From Taklimakanibacter sp050246735 (GTDB taxonomy: Bacteria; Pseudomonadota; Alphaproteobacteria; Rhizobiales; Aestuariivirgaceae), in NCBI GenBank assembly GCA_050246735.1, contig JBFWVM010000023.1, positions 1 to 64,000 on the forward strand: a stretch of 64,000 bases of DNA, written 5' to 3'. Below are positions 41,027-49,727 of this stretch, piece by piece. The notes beneath the pieces are model-generated. The model saw only the letters and a list, made by a program, of their open reading frames with translations, ran no database searches and was not told the DNA's origin. Every line of letters starts with the position of its first letter. Within the stretch, counting starts at the first letter, position 1. The position numbers and the translations under genes were made by a program.

Positions 41027-41878
41027 CTATTTCGGCAGCCAGCCTCTTTCGAGCGCCGCGACGAGCCCGGCGGTCACCTCGTCCTGCGGCAGCGCCCGCA
41101 GCCGGCGGACCGCTTCGAAGCGCCAGGCGCCGTTCTGCTGCGCCGCCAGCCAGACCGCTTCCAGCGCGCCGCTGCCGTCGCGCGCCCTGACCTCCTGTGG
41201 CGCCTTCGGGACGGCCTTGCGCAGATCGAAAGCGACGCGCAATCGCCGCTTCAGCGCATCCGTCACGACGACCGCGAATGTGGCGCCGCCGATCCGGGCC
41301 AGCGGGACGTCGATCTCGCGGACGGCCAGGGAAACCGGCTTGCCGCCCCCTATCCCATCGATCACGACCGAGAACGGCCCCTCGCCGCCCGCCCATCTCA
41401 CCAGCAGCGGCCTCGAATCCTTGCCGATGTGATTGCGTCCGCGCGCCGCCAGCGGCGCGGTCATCTCATCGCCGCCCTTGGCCACGAGCACGGAAAGCGA
41501 ATCGTCCTCGCCATGGCCGAACAGGATGTCGGCGATCTGCTCGAGGATATCGAAGCCGCCATCGCCGCTCGGCATCTCGCCGGCGATCTCCTTGCGCATG
41601 AGCTTGCCGGAGACCACGATAGTGCCCTCCTGCGCGAGGCTGAGCGTGATCCGGCTGGCTTCGTCGCGGATGAAGACGGAATCGTCGTCGTAAAGCGGCA
41701 TCAGGAGCTTGGGCGCCAGTTCCTGGCCGTCCCGCACGACCACCGTCCCCTTCGCGGCATCCGCTCCTTTCAGCTCGTAGGCCATGATATAGCCGGCCGG
41801 GCGCGCGCCTTCGGCCTCAGCCCCGGATGCCGCGAGGCCGATCGCCAGAAGCAGGACCGCGCAGAATCGTTTCAGCAA
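41027..41878 (-). CDS. Hypothetical exported protein downstream of CHASE2 gene (TTG start)
   Basis: A 283-residue protein with a signal peptide (LLKRFCAVLLLAIGLAASGA, cut near AEA-EG). The mature part includes LAPKLLMPLYDDDSVFIRDE and ITLSLAQEGTIVVSG, which vaguely recall FecR-like sheet proteins that often accompany CHASE2 proteins. The start was placed at a TTG (41878) with AGGAGG seven bases upstream, only 11 bp after the CHASE2 gene's stop; all upstream in-frame starts lie inside that gene. Function unknown. Confidence 0.65.
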   Translation of the reverse strand: MLKRFCAVLLLAIGLAASGAEAEGARPAGYIMAYELKGADAAKGTVVVRDGQELAPKLLMPLYDDDSVFIRDEASRITLSLAQEGTIVVSGKLMRKEIAGEMPSGDGGFDILEQIADILFGHGEDDSLSVLVAKGGDEMTAPLAARGRNHIGKDSRPLLVRWAGGEGPFSVVIDGIGGGKPVSLAVREIDVPLARIGGATFAVVVTDALKRRLRVAFDLRKAVPKAPQEVRARDGSGALEAVWLAAQQNGAWRFEAVRRLRALPQDEVTAGLVAALERGWLPK

Positions 41879-41889
41879 TCTCGGGCCTC

Positions 41890-43263
41890 CTAATGCTGCT
41901 TGAGCATGGCGCGCCAGCCTTTGCCATGGCTCCAGTCGTAGACGACGCCCGCCAGCGAATCGACGAACTTGTGCAGGACGAACAGCGTGACCGTCACCGC
42001 GACGATGCGGATCGCGACGTCGAAGCCGAAGAACCGCGACAGGACCAGGGCCGCCGCGACGATGAGCGGGCCGGCGACCAGGATGGCAGGCGCCATCTGC
42101 AGCCTGTAGGAGATGAAGGCGAGCACCGAGAAAATGCCGAGGATGATCAAGACCTCCACTCCCGGCGAGGCTTCCGGCATGTCGGCCATGGCGGCAGCCG
42201 CGGCGAGGGTGTTGGCGAGGATCACCGCTCCCGGCTGCGAGCCGAGCGGCGTCGCGTAGACATCGCGGGAATTGGCATGCGTGACGCCGATGACGACGAT
42301 GCGGTCTTGAAACGCCTGCGGATGAATTTCGCCCGCCGGCGCGGCAGTGCCGGCAGTGAAGCTCACCAGCGTCCACGCCGGTATCTGCTTGAACAGCGCG
42401 ACGGGGACGCCGTCACGGACGACGGTCCTGACGGTCGTCTCCCCGGCCCCGGCCTTGAACATGTACTGGATGGCGACGTCGGGCGTCGCCCGGCGCGGCC
42501 AGCCGACGGGCGCGACATCCAGCCTTTTGCAGCGGCGGTCCACCTGGCGTGCGAGAAATGTCCTGAGATCGTCGGACCGGTCGCGTTCGGCGTCGAACCG
42601 GGCGGCGACGACGAGCGCCGGCGAGGGATAGCTCACGCCCTCGGCGCCGGCGCAGACGGTTTGCCAGAGTCTGAGCCGGCGTACGATCCGGTCATCCGAC
42701 AGCGGCGTCAGGACGCTTACCCAGATCGCCTTGCCCGTGGCGGAAAAGACGGCGTCATAAGGCGTCGTATTGACCAGGGCGGCTCCTCCGATCTCCTTGT
42801 CGTTCGCCGCTCCGGCGCGAAAGCTGCGGACGAACATGAGCGGCAAGGCGCCTGCCCGATGGTTCGAGACGGCTTCCATCAAGGACGGATCGGGCGCCGC
42901 GGCCGGACTGTCGGAAGCAAGATCGATGTCCACGACGATGGCCGCGGCGCCGCCCTTGCCGGCGGCCTCGATGAGCTTCGCCAGCGCCGCATGCGGCGTG
43001 ATCGCCGGCGCGCCCCAGCGTGCCATGGTCTCGTCGTCGACCTTGATCAGCGTGACCGGGAACGAATGGTCGGCGGCGCCGGACAACGCCGCCGAAAGCT
43101 CGATGATCCGGTCGGTCTCGGTGAAGCTCTTATAGGCCAAGGTCAGACCCTTGCCGCCGCCGAGGAGCGTCAGGAGCGCGACCGACGCCGCTGTGAGGAT
43201 GGCCCACGCCGAGCGCGGCCAGCCTGCAAGGCTCCATGGCTTCGTCCCGTGGCGAGAGGCCAT
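41890..43263 (-). CDS. CHASE2-domain membrane protein without an output domain
   Basis: A 457-residue protein. One N-terminal transmembrane segment (about 22-40) is followed by a periplasmic CHASE2 sensor domain (about 45-365; PVTLIKVDDETMARWG, AAAIVVDIDLAS, DRIVVIGVTHANSRDVYATP) and three or so C-terminal membrane segments (about 375-440). Most CHASE2 proteins carry an adenylate cyclase, kinase or GGDEF domain after these; this one ends shortly after the last helix with only a short tail. It may signal through a partner. The exported protein gene follows 11 bp downstream. Confidence 0.87.
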   Translation of the reverse strand: MASRHGTKPWSLAGWPRSAWAILTAASVALLTLLGGGKGLTLAYKSFTETDRIIELSAALSGAADHSFPVTLIKVDDETMARWGAPAITPHAALAKLIEAAGKGGAAAIVVDIDLASDSPAAAPDPSLMEAVSNHRAGALPLMFVRSFRAGAANDKEIGGAALVNTTPYDAVFSATGKAIWVSVLTPLSDDRIVRRLRLWQTVCAGAEGVSYPSPALVVAARFDAERDRSDDLRTFLARQVDRRCKRLDVAPVGWPRRATPDVAIQYMFKAGAGETTVRTVVRDGVPVALFKQIPAWTLVSFTAGTAAPAGEIHPQAFQDRIVVIGVTHANSRDVYATPLGSQPGAVILANTLAAAAAMADMPEASPGVEVLIILGIFSVLAFISYRLQMAPAILVAGPLIVAAALVLSRFFGFDVAIRIVAVTVTLFVLHKFVDSLAGVVYDWSHGKGWRAMLKQH

Positions 43264-43289
43264 TCTTGGGCATTCGTCCCTGTGGTCGA

Positions 43290-43316
43290 CGGGCCGGCGC
43301 AGGAATCGCCGGCCCG
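43290..43316 (-). terminator. Strong hairpin between the metzincin and CHASE2 genes
   Basis: CGGGCCGGCG (43290-43299) pairs with CGCCGGCCCG (43307-43316) around a 7-base loop. It lies after the metzincin stop and before the CHASE2 start. No T-run follows on the reverse strand, so it may be an attenuator or RNA-stabilising stem rather than a full terminator. Confidence 0.45.
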
Positions 43317-43335
43317 CTCGATCGTTTACCGGCGA

Positions 43336-44355
43336 TCAATCCTCTTCCGCCGGCGCATCCTTGGTGCCGTCGCGGCCGAAGAACGCCTTGACGGCATCGA
43401 ACATGACGCCCTTGGTGCCGTCCTTGTCCTTCTTCCAGATCGCCTCGAACTTCTCCTTGTTCTTCTGGAAAGCCTCGAGACGGGCGCTCGGATTGGCGGG
43501 ATACATGGCGGCAACCAGCGCGCGGTCGCCCGATGAGATCTGCGAGTTGGGCTGCGCCACGAAGCACTTGCTCTTGGCGCCTCTCTTGTAGAAGTCGGCC
43601 GGGAACTGGTAGAGCATCACCGAGTTCTTGTCGAATTTCGTCAGCTGCAGGTCTTCGCCCGCCGCCTGGCGCAGGTTCCAGTCGATGGTCTCCTTCGTCC
43701 AGTTGTTCGGCGGCCCTTCCAGATACTGGTAGATCTGCTGCCAGTTATACTCGTTGTCGCAGCCGCCCTTCGGATTCTGATGCTCGTGCTCGATGCCGAG
43801 GGCATGGCCAAATTCGTGCCGGATGGTGCCGATCTCATAGTCGGAAAGCTGGTCGGGCGTCACGTTCATGAAGCCGCCGAGATTGAGCGACGCCTCGTCC
43901 TGCTTGGCGAAGACCACGCTGTTCTGGCCCACTTGCGACCAATAGCCTTCCTGGCTGAAGGAGACGCGGATCTGCATTTCCCTGCCGTTCCCGGGCTGGC
44001 AGGTGCGCCGCTTGCCGGACTTGCCGAAATCGAGCTTGACCGAATTGTTGTCGGCCATCCACTCCTTGGCGACGTTGGCGACCACCTCGCGCAAGGCCTG
44101 GCTGCCTTCGAAGAAGCACACCCTGAGCTTGGGATAGTTGGGCCCCCAGAGCGAGCTGTTGCGATAGATGCCCTTGGCCTGGTCGGAGTCGTCGAGCTTG
44201 TCGAGCGCCTTCTGATACTCCTTGATGCGCTTCACATACTTCACCGGAAGCTTGTCGCGCGCCAGAAGCAGGTTCTCGCCCGCCATGGCTCCGCCGGCCG
44301 CCGCCATGGCAATGACCGAAGCCAGCACCCATTTTGAAACGCTAAACGCCGTCAT
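43336..44355 (-). CDS. Exported metzincin-type zinc metalloprotease
   Basis: A 339-residue protein with a signal peptide (about 1-25, cut near AMA-GE). The zinc motif HEFGHALGIEHEH (His180, Glu181, His184, His190) is the full metzincin HExxHxxGxxH, and SVMLYQFP supplies the Met-turn. Upstream residues LRVCFFEGSQALREVVANVA resemble astacin/M12-like bacterial proteases. Residues 290-339 form a charged helical tail. It should act in the periplasm or outside the cell. It is transcribed toward the CHASE2 gene, 72 bp away. Confidence 0.9.
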   Translation of the reverse strand: MTAFSVSKWVLASVIAMAAAGGAMAGENLLLARDKLPVKYVKRIKEYQKALDKLDDSDQAKGIYRNSSLWGPNYPKLRVCFFEGSQALREVVANVAKEWMADNNSVKLDFGKSGKRRTCQPGNGREMQIRVSFSQEGYWSQVGQNSVVFAKQDEASLNLGGFMNVTPDQLSDYEIGTIRHEFGHALGIEHEHQNPKGGCDNEYNWQQIYQYLEGPPNNWTKETIDWNLRQAAGEDLQLTKFDKNSVMLYQFPADFYKRGAKSKCFVAQPNSQISSGDRALVAAMYPANPSARLEAFQKNKEKFEAIWKKDKDGTKGVMFDAVKAFFGRDGTKDAPAEED

Positions 44356-44733
44356 TCACTCTGTCTCCTTCGTATTGAATTAGTTGCAGCATTCTCCGCG
44401 GCGCCCGTTGACCGCCTTGAAATTGGATCGCGACGCTGTGAGGCTCCGGCTCATCGGGTCAGATATGATTCCAACCGCCGCCGCGGCGAGCCTCGAAACC
44501 GACATGCAGCACTCCCTCTTGACCTTCCCTCCCCTGGGACCCGGCGAATCTAGCACAGGGGCATGCAGCGATGAAATACTTATCGCAGCGGAAGGTGGTG
44601 AAACTGCGATGGCATGGCGGCAAACTTGGTCCGAACTGAAGGCCGGCGGCCGGGCGGAACCTCCGCCCGCCCGCAAGACGGCTTTCAAAGCCCGCGAAAG
44701 AGGGGCAACATGGGCCAAAAGGAGTGACCCAGC
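44356..44733. other. Intergenic region between metzincin gene and small ORF
   Basis: No convincing gene. An inverted repeat CGGGCGGA-ACC-TCCGCCCG lies at 44651-44669. An open frame on the plus strand from 44384 has a composition rich in Arg, Ala and Ser unlike a real protein here. AAGGAG at about 44716-44722 serves the next gene. Confidence 0.5.
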
Positions 44734-44970
44734 TTGGACATGCGCGACATCGAGGTCTGCCTGCCGCCGCGGCTTCATTCCTTCAGCCGCCAGGTGCTCG
44801 AGATCTACCTCATGGGCCATATGACCACCGAGGAATTCCGCCGCTGGTTTCACATGCCCAATTCCGACTATCTTCCTTTCAGCGACTGTATCGCGCAAAA
44901 AGTCGATCCCTTTTATGTGCCGGAAGCAAAGCTTCCCCCTTCCATTACGCTGAAACCCAATACACTTTGA
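44734..44970 (+). CDS. Small hypothetical protein
   Basis: A 78-residue protein including FSRQVLEIYLMGHMTTEEFR, RWFHMPNSDYLPF and a proline-rich C terminus. A TTG at 44734 lies nine bases after AGGAG; an ATG two codons later is an alternative start. The frame is compact with plausible codon usage, but I do not recognise the family. It precedes cysK by 62 bp. Confidence 0.5.
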   Translation: MDMRDIEVCLPPRLHSFSRQVLEIYLMGHMTTEEFRRWFHMPNSDYLPFSDCIAQKVDPFYVPEAKLPPSITLKPNTL

Positions 44971-45032
44971 GACCGGCCTTTCGTGCTCACCTTGGACCTG
45001 TTATCGGTTCCCTTGAGCTTCCTGGAGTACTC

Positions 45033-46079
45033 ATGGATATCAAACCGGATGTCATCGCCGCCATCGGCAACACCCCCCTGATCAAGCTGAAGAAGGCCTC
45101 CGAGCTCACCGGATGCACGATCCTCGGCAAGGCGGAGTTCATGAATCCGGGCCAGTCGGTGAAGGACCGCGCGGCCCTGTTCATCATCAAGGATGCGATC
45201 GCGAAGGGCAGGCTCAAGCCGGGCGGCACCATCGTCGAGGGCACCGCCGGCAATACCGGCATCGGTCTCGCCGTGGTCGCCAATGCCCTGGGCTTCAAGA
45301 CGGTGATCGTGATCCCGATCACCCAGAGCCAGGAGAAGAAGGACACGCTGAGGCTCCTGGGTGCCGAGCTCGTCGAAGTCCCGGCGGTCGCCTACAAGAA
45401 CCCGAACAACTACGTGAAATATTCCGGCCGCCTGGCCGAGAGGCTTGCCCGCTCGACGCCGGAAGGCGCGATATGGGCCAACCAGTTCGACAATGTCGCC
45501 AACCGGCAGGCCCATGTCGAGACCACCGCGCAGGAGATCTGGCGGCAGACCGACGGCAAGATCGACGGCTTCGTCTCGGCGGTAGGCTCGGGCGGCACGC
45601 TGGGCGGCGTCAGCGACGGGCTCAAGGCGAAGAACAGGAACATCCGCATCGCCCTTGCCGATCCCCTGGGCGCCGCTCTGTACAGCTACTACACGACCGG
45701 CGAGCTCAAGGCGGAAGGCTCGTCGATCACCGAGGGCATCGGCCAGGGCCGCGTCACCAGGAACATCGAAGGCGCCGTGGTCGACGACGCCTTCCAGATT
45801 CCCGACAGCGAGGCGATCCCGCTGGTCTTCGACCTCCTCAGGGAGGAAGGCCTGTGCCTCGGCGGATCCACCGGCATCAACGTGGCCGGCGCCATCCGCC
45901 TCGCCAGGAAAATGGGGCCGGGCCACACCATCGTCACCCTGCTCTGCGACTATGGCACGCGCTACCAGTCGAAGCTCTTCAATCCGGAATTCCTCCGCGA
46001 GAAAGGCCTGCCGGTGCCCGAATGGCTGGAGGAACGCGCCGCCAGCGTGCCGCATGTCTTCGAGGAAGTCCCCGCCTGA
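45033..46079 (+). CDS. cysK: Cysteine synthase A (O-acetylserine sulfhydrylase)
   Basis: A 348-residue fold-type II PLP enzyme that makes cysteine from O-acetylserine and sulfide. The start reads DVIAAIGNTPLIKLKKASEL, the PLP Lys is in EFMNPGQSVKDRAAL, the phosphate cup is GTAGNTGIGLAVVANAL and the C-terminal loop GGSTGINVAGAIRLAR. It belongs to the longer alphaproteobacterial CysK branch, with a tail of about 30 residues. ATG 45033 follows TGGAG. The stop overlaps alaX as TGATG, so it starts a sulfur-related operon. Confidence 0.92.
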   Translation: MDIKPDVIAAIGNTPLIKLKKASELTGCTILGKAEFMNPGQSVKDRAALFIIKDAIAKGRLKPGGTIVEGTAGNTGIGLAVVANALGFKTVIVIPITQSQEKKDTLRLLGAELVEVPAVAYKNPNNYVKYSGRLAERLARSTPEGAIWANQFDNVANRQAHVETTAQEIWRQTDGKIDGFVSAVGSGGTLGGVSDGLKAKNRNIRIALADPLGAALYSYYTTGELKAEGSSITEGIGQGRVTRNIEGAVVDDAFQIPDSEAIPLVFDLLREEGLCLGGSTGINVAGAIRLARKMGPGHTIVTLLCDYGTRYQSKLFNPEFLREKGLPVPEWLEERAASVPHVFEEVPA

Positions 46080-46795
46080 TGACCCTGCTTCTGTTCCGCG
46101 ACGACGCCTATCGCAGATCCTGCGATGCCAGGGTGGTCTCCATCAATGACCGTGGCGGCATCATTCTCGACCAGACGGTCTTCTATCCGACCGCCGGCGG
46201 ACAGCCGGGCGACAAGGGCACGCTGACGGCCGAGGGATCCGAGATCCAGATCGCCACCACCGTCTATGACGAGGCGAAGAACGCCGTGCATGTCCCGGCG
46301 GCGCCGGTGGCGCTGGCGCCCGGAGCGCCCGTGTCCGCAGCACTCGACTGGGACAGCCGCTACCGCAACATGCGCTGCCATTCGCTCATGCATCTGCTCT
46401 GCGCCGCCGTGCCCTTCCCCGTGACCGGCAGCGCGCTCACCGCGGACGGCGGACGAATCGATTTCGACATCCCGGAAGGGCATATTCCGGCCAAGGACGA
46501 ATTGGCGGCGAAGATCAACGCGTGGATCGCCGAGGATCATCCGATCACCACGCGCTGGATCGCCGAGGAGGAGCTCGACGCCAATCCGACATTGGTGCGG
46601 ACCTTGTGGGTCAAGCCGCCGCGCGGCTCGGGCCGCATTCGCCTGGTTTCGATCGGCGAGAACGACGCCATCGACCTCCAGCCTTGCGGCGGCACGCATC
46701 TTACGTCGACCGGCGCCATAGGTCCTGTCGCCGTCGCCAAGATCGAGAACAAGGGCAAGCAGAACCGCCGCATCCGGCTCGCATTCGCGGGCTGA
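46079..46795 (+). CDS. alaX: Alanyl-tRNA editing protein AlaX (AlaXM type)
   Basis: A 238-residue free-standing editing domain that hydrolyses mis-charged Ser-tRNA-Ala. The start ILDQTVFYPTAGGQPGD matches the AlaRS-related N-terminal barrel, and the zinc-binding editing site is present as HSLMHLL and PCGGTHL. Its placement directly after cysK (1-bp stop/start overlap) may link serine/cysteine pools to proofreading, which is inference. The gene is full length. Confidence 0.92.
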   Translation: MTLLLFRDDAYRRSCDARVVSINDRGGIILDQTVFYPTAGGQPGDKGTLTAEGSEIQIATTVYDEAKNAVHVPAAPVALAPGAPVSAALDWDSRYRNMRCHSLMHLLCAAVPFPVTGSALTADGGRIDFDIPEGHIPAKDELAAKINAWIAEDHPITTRWIAEEELDANPTLVRTLWVKPPRGSGRIRLVSIGENDAIDLQPCGGTHLTSTGAIGPVAVAKIENKGKQNRRIRLAFAG

Positions 46796-46814
46796 AGCGT
46801 ATCGAGGAGTTGCC

Positions 46815-47672
46815 ATGTCGTCGCCTTACGTCGTCTCGACACAATGGCTGGCCGAGCACCTCGCGGCCCCGGATGTCGCCATTGTCGACGCCTCGTGGCA
46901 TTTGCCGGCGGCCAGGCGCGACGCCAGGGCGGAGTTTCTCAGGGAACGCATCCCGGGCGCGCAGTTCTTCGATATCGACGAGATCTCGGACGGCGCCACC
47001 GCCTTGCCTCACATGTTGCCGAGCGCCGAGAAATTCGCCTCGCGCATGCGCCGGCTCGGTGTCGGCGACGGCAAGAAGGTCGTCGCCTATGACACGGTCG
47101 GGCTGTTCTCCGCGGCTCGCGCCTGGTGGATGTTCCGCGTCTTCGGCCATGACGACGTCGCGGTGCTCGACGGCGGCTTCCCGAAATGGAAGGCGGAGGG
47201 CCGGCCGGTCGATGAGGATCCTCCGGGCCGGCCGCAGGAGCGGCATTTCTCGGCGCGCTTCCAGTCGATGATGGTGCGCGACAAGAGCGGCGTCCTCGAT
47301 GCGGTGACGACCGGCAGGGCGCAGATCGCCGATGCGCGCTCGCCCGGCCGCTTCGCCGGCGCCGAGCCCGAGCCGCGTCCCGGAGTGCGCTCCGGCCATA
47401 TGCCGGGGGCCGGCAATGTCCATTACGCGACCCTGCTCAGGCCGGACGGCACTCTCAAATCGCCTGAGGAGATCGCCCGGGTCTTCGCCGCGGCCGGCGT
47501 CGATGTGAAGAAGCCGGTCATCACCTCCTGCGGCTCGGGGATAACGGCGGCGATATTGACCCTGGGCCTTGCCCTGATCGGCGCCAGGGATACCGCGCTC
47601 TACGACGGATCGTGGAGCGAATGGGGTGCTGCCACCGACACCCCCGTCGAGACCGGAGCAGGCACGTCATGA
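46815..47672 (+). CDS. sseA: 3-mercaptopyruvate / thiosulfate sulfurtransferase
   Basis: A 285-residue tandem rhodanese. The first, inactive rhodanese domain covers about 5-140 (VAIVDASWHLPAARRDARAE), the second about 160-280, with the active-site loop ITSCGSGITAAILTL, whose CGSG(I/V)T form favours mercaptopyruvate over thiosulfate. It transfers sulfur to cyanide or other thiols. The stop overlaps the aminopeptidase start as ATGA. It lies in the cysK operon, consistent with cysteine turnover. Confidence 0.9.
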   Translation: MSSPYVVSTQWLAEHLAAPDVAIVDASWHLPAARRDARAEFLRERIPGAQFFDIDEISDGATALPHMLPSAEKFASRMRRLGVGDGKKVVAYDTVGLFSAARAWWMFRVFGHDDVAVLDGGFPKWKAEGRPVDEDPPGRPQERHFSARFQSMMVRDKSGVLDAVTTGRAQIADARSPGRFAGAEPEPRPGVRSGHMPGAGNVHYATLLRPDGTLKSPEEIARVFAAAGVDVKKPVITSCGSGITAAILTLGLALIGARDTALYDGSWSEWGAATDTPVETGAGTS

Positions 47673-48898
47673 CCCACTCGGATATCCTCGATCGCTATGC
47701 GCGGCTTATCGTCCGCTCCGGCGTCAATATCGCGCCCCGACAGGAACTGCTCATGACGGCGCCGGTCGACGCTCTTCCCCTGGTGCGCCTCGTCACCGAG
47801 CATGCCTATAAAGCCGGAGCGAGTCTCGTCACCACTCTCTATGGCGACGACGCCGCGACCCTTGCGCGGTTCGAGCATGCACGCGACGAGAGTTTCGACA
47901 CGGCGGCCGGCTGGCTGTTCGACGGGATGGCCAGCGCCTTCAGGGCGGGAGCCGCGCGCCTCGCCATCATCGGCGAAGATCCCTCCTTGCTCGCCGGCCA
48001 GGATACCGACAAGGTGGCGCGCGCCAATCGGGCGCGCTCCAGGGCCTATCGTCCGGCTCTCGAGCTCATCGCCAGCCATGCCATCAACTGGTGCGTGGCC
48101 GCCGCCGCGACGCCGGCCTGGGCGCGGTCCGTGTTTCCGGACAAGCCGCCCGAGGCCGCGCTCGACGCGCTCTGGCAGGCGGTTTTCACCTGCGCCCGCG
48201 CCGACCAGCCCGATCCGGTCCAGGCCTGGGTCGAGCATTCGCGCAATCTTCGCCGGCGCACCGACTTCCTGAACGGCCGCCGTTACGCGGCGCTCAGATA
48301 CAAGGGGCCGGGCACCGACCTCACCATAGGCCTGGTCGACGGTCATGTGTGGAAAGGCGGCGCGTCGGTGTCCGGGAACGGCGTGACGTGCAATCCGAAC
48401 ATCCCTTCGGAGGAAGTCTTCACCATGCCGCACAAGGACCGGGTCGACGGCACCGTCGTGGCCACCAAGCCGCTCTCCTATCAGGGCACCTTCATCGAAG
48501 GGATAAGGGTTCGCTTCGAGGCCGGCCGCATCGTCGAGGCGCATGCCGACAAGGGGGCGGACGTGTTCGCCAACATGATCGCCACCGATGAGGGGGCCTC
48601 CCGCCTCGGCGAGGTTGCGCTGGTGCCGCATTCATCGCCGATCGCCAGGAGCGGCATCGTGTTCAACAACACCTTGTTCGACGAGAATGCCGCAAGCCAC
48701 ATCGCCGTCGGCCAGTCCTACAGCGACACGATGACGAATGGCGGCTTCCTGAGCAAGGAGGCGCTCGCCGATGCCGGCGCCAATGCGAGCCTTATCCATG
48801 TCGACTGGATGATCGGATCGGGCAGGCTCGATATCGACGGCGCGCGCGCGGATGGCGGGATCGAGCCCCTGATGCGCCAGGGCGAGTGGGCGGCTTAG
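47669..48898 (+). CDS. Aminopeptidase, M29 (thermophilic aminopeptidase) family
   Basis: A 409-residue metallo-aminopeptidase. Family marks are the start DRYARLIVRSGVNIAPRQEL, IPSEEVFTMPHKDRVDGTVV with the metal Glu residues, and the C-terminal NNTLFDENAASHIAVGQSY and VDWMIGS. It removes N-terminal residues from peptides in the cytoplasm. The ATG at 47669 overlaps the sseA stop by 4 bp. It ends 28 bp from the convergent aapP gene; nothing else lies between. Confidence 0.9.
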   Translation: MTHSDILDRYARLIVRSGVNIAPRQELLMTAPVDALPLVRLVTEHAYKAGASLVTTLYGDDAATLARFEHARDESFDTAAGWLFDGMASAFRAGAARLAIIGEDPSLLAGQDTDKVARANRARSRAYRPALELIASHAINWCVAAAATPAWARSVFPDKPPEAALDALWQAVFTCARADQPDPVQAWVEHSRNLRRRTDFLNGRRYAALRYKGPGTDLTIGLVDGHVWKGGASVSGNGVTCNPNIPSEEVFTMPHKDRVDGTVVATKPLSYQGTFIEGIRVRFEAGRIVEAHADKGADVFANMIATDEGASRLGEVALVPHSSPIARSGIVFNNTLFDENAASHIAVGQSYSDTMTNGGFLSKEALADAGANASLIHVDWMIGSGRLDIDGARADGGIEPLMRQGEWAA

Positions 48899-48926
48899 GC
48901 GCCCTCCTCCTCCGGAAAGAGGACGC

Positions 48927-49727
48927 TCAGTGCAGGATCTGGCTCAGGAAGAGCTTGGTGCGCTCGCTCTTGGGGTTCTTGAAGAACTCGGCCGGCGAGT
49001 TCTGCTCGACGATCTGGCCCTGATCCATGAAGATCACCCGGTTGGCGACCTGGCGCGCGAAGCCCATTTCATGGGTGACGCACAGCATGGTCATGCCGGA
49101 TTGCGCCAGGTCGACCATCACCTCGAGCACCTCCTTGATCATCTCAGGATCGAGCGCCGAGGTCGGCTCGTCGAACAGCATGATGCGCGGGTTCATGCAC
49201 AAGGAGCGCGCGATGGCGACACGCTGCTGCTGGCCGCCCGACAGCTGGCCCGGATACTTGTTCGCCTGCTCGGGGATCTTCACCCGCGTGAGATACTTCA
49301 TCGCCGCCGCCTCGGCATCGGCCTTGGCCATCTTGCGCACCCAGATCGGCGCCAGGGTGCAGTTCTCGAGAACCGTCAGATGCGGGAACAGGTTGAAATG
49401 CTGGAATACCATGCCGACCTCGCGGCGGACCTCGTCGATGCGCTTGAGGTCGTTGGTGAGTTCGATCCCGTCGACGATGATCTGGCCGGACTGATGCTCT
49501 TCCAGCCGGTTGATGCAGCGGATGAGCGTCGACTTGCCGGAGCCCGACGGTCCGCAGATGACGATCCGCTCACCGCGCTCGACCGCGAGATCGATGTCGC
49601 GCAGCACATGGAATTCGCCATACCATTTGTTGACGCCCACGAGCTGGATGGCGACTTCTCCCGCTTCGTTCTTGTCGGCCGGGGGGACCTTCGGCGTGCT
49701 GGTCTGGGCGGAGGCTTGAGCCATCAT
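48927..49727 (-). CDS. aapP: General L-amino acid ABC transporter ATP-binding protein
   Basis: A 266-residue ATPase. Walker A is GPSGSGKSTLIRCINRLE, signature LSGGQQQRVAIARS, Walker B IMLFDEPTSALDPE, switch VTHEMGF. It powers uptake of many amino acids through AapQ and AapM. The ATG at 49727 overlaps the aapM stop as ATGA; the next codon is also ATG. It is the last gene of the aapJQMP operon. Confidence 0.93.
   Translation of the reverse strand: MMAQASAQTSTPKVPPADKNEAGEVAIQLVGVNKWYGEFHVLRDIDLAVERGERIVICGPSGSGKSTLIRCINRLEEHQSGQIIVDGIELTNDLKRIDEVRREVGMVFQHFNLFPHLTVLENCTLAPIWVRKMAKADAEAAAMKYLTRVKIPEQANKYPGQLSGGQQQRVAIARSLCMNPRIMLFDEPTSALDPEMIKEVLEVMVDLAQSGMTMLCVTHEMGFARQVANRVIFMDQGQIVEQNSPAEFFKNPKSERTKLFLSQILH

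Noticed and set aside
44384..44824. Possible gene before the 78-residue ORF
   Set aside because: The translation is low-complexity and overlaps the better-supported small ORF in another frame; no ribosome binding site.
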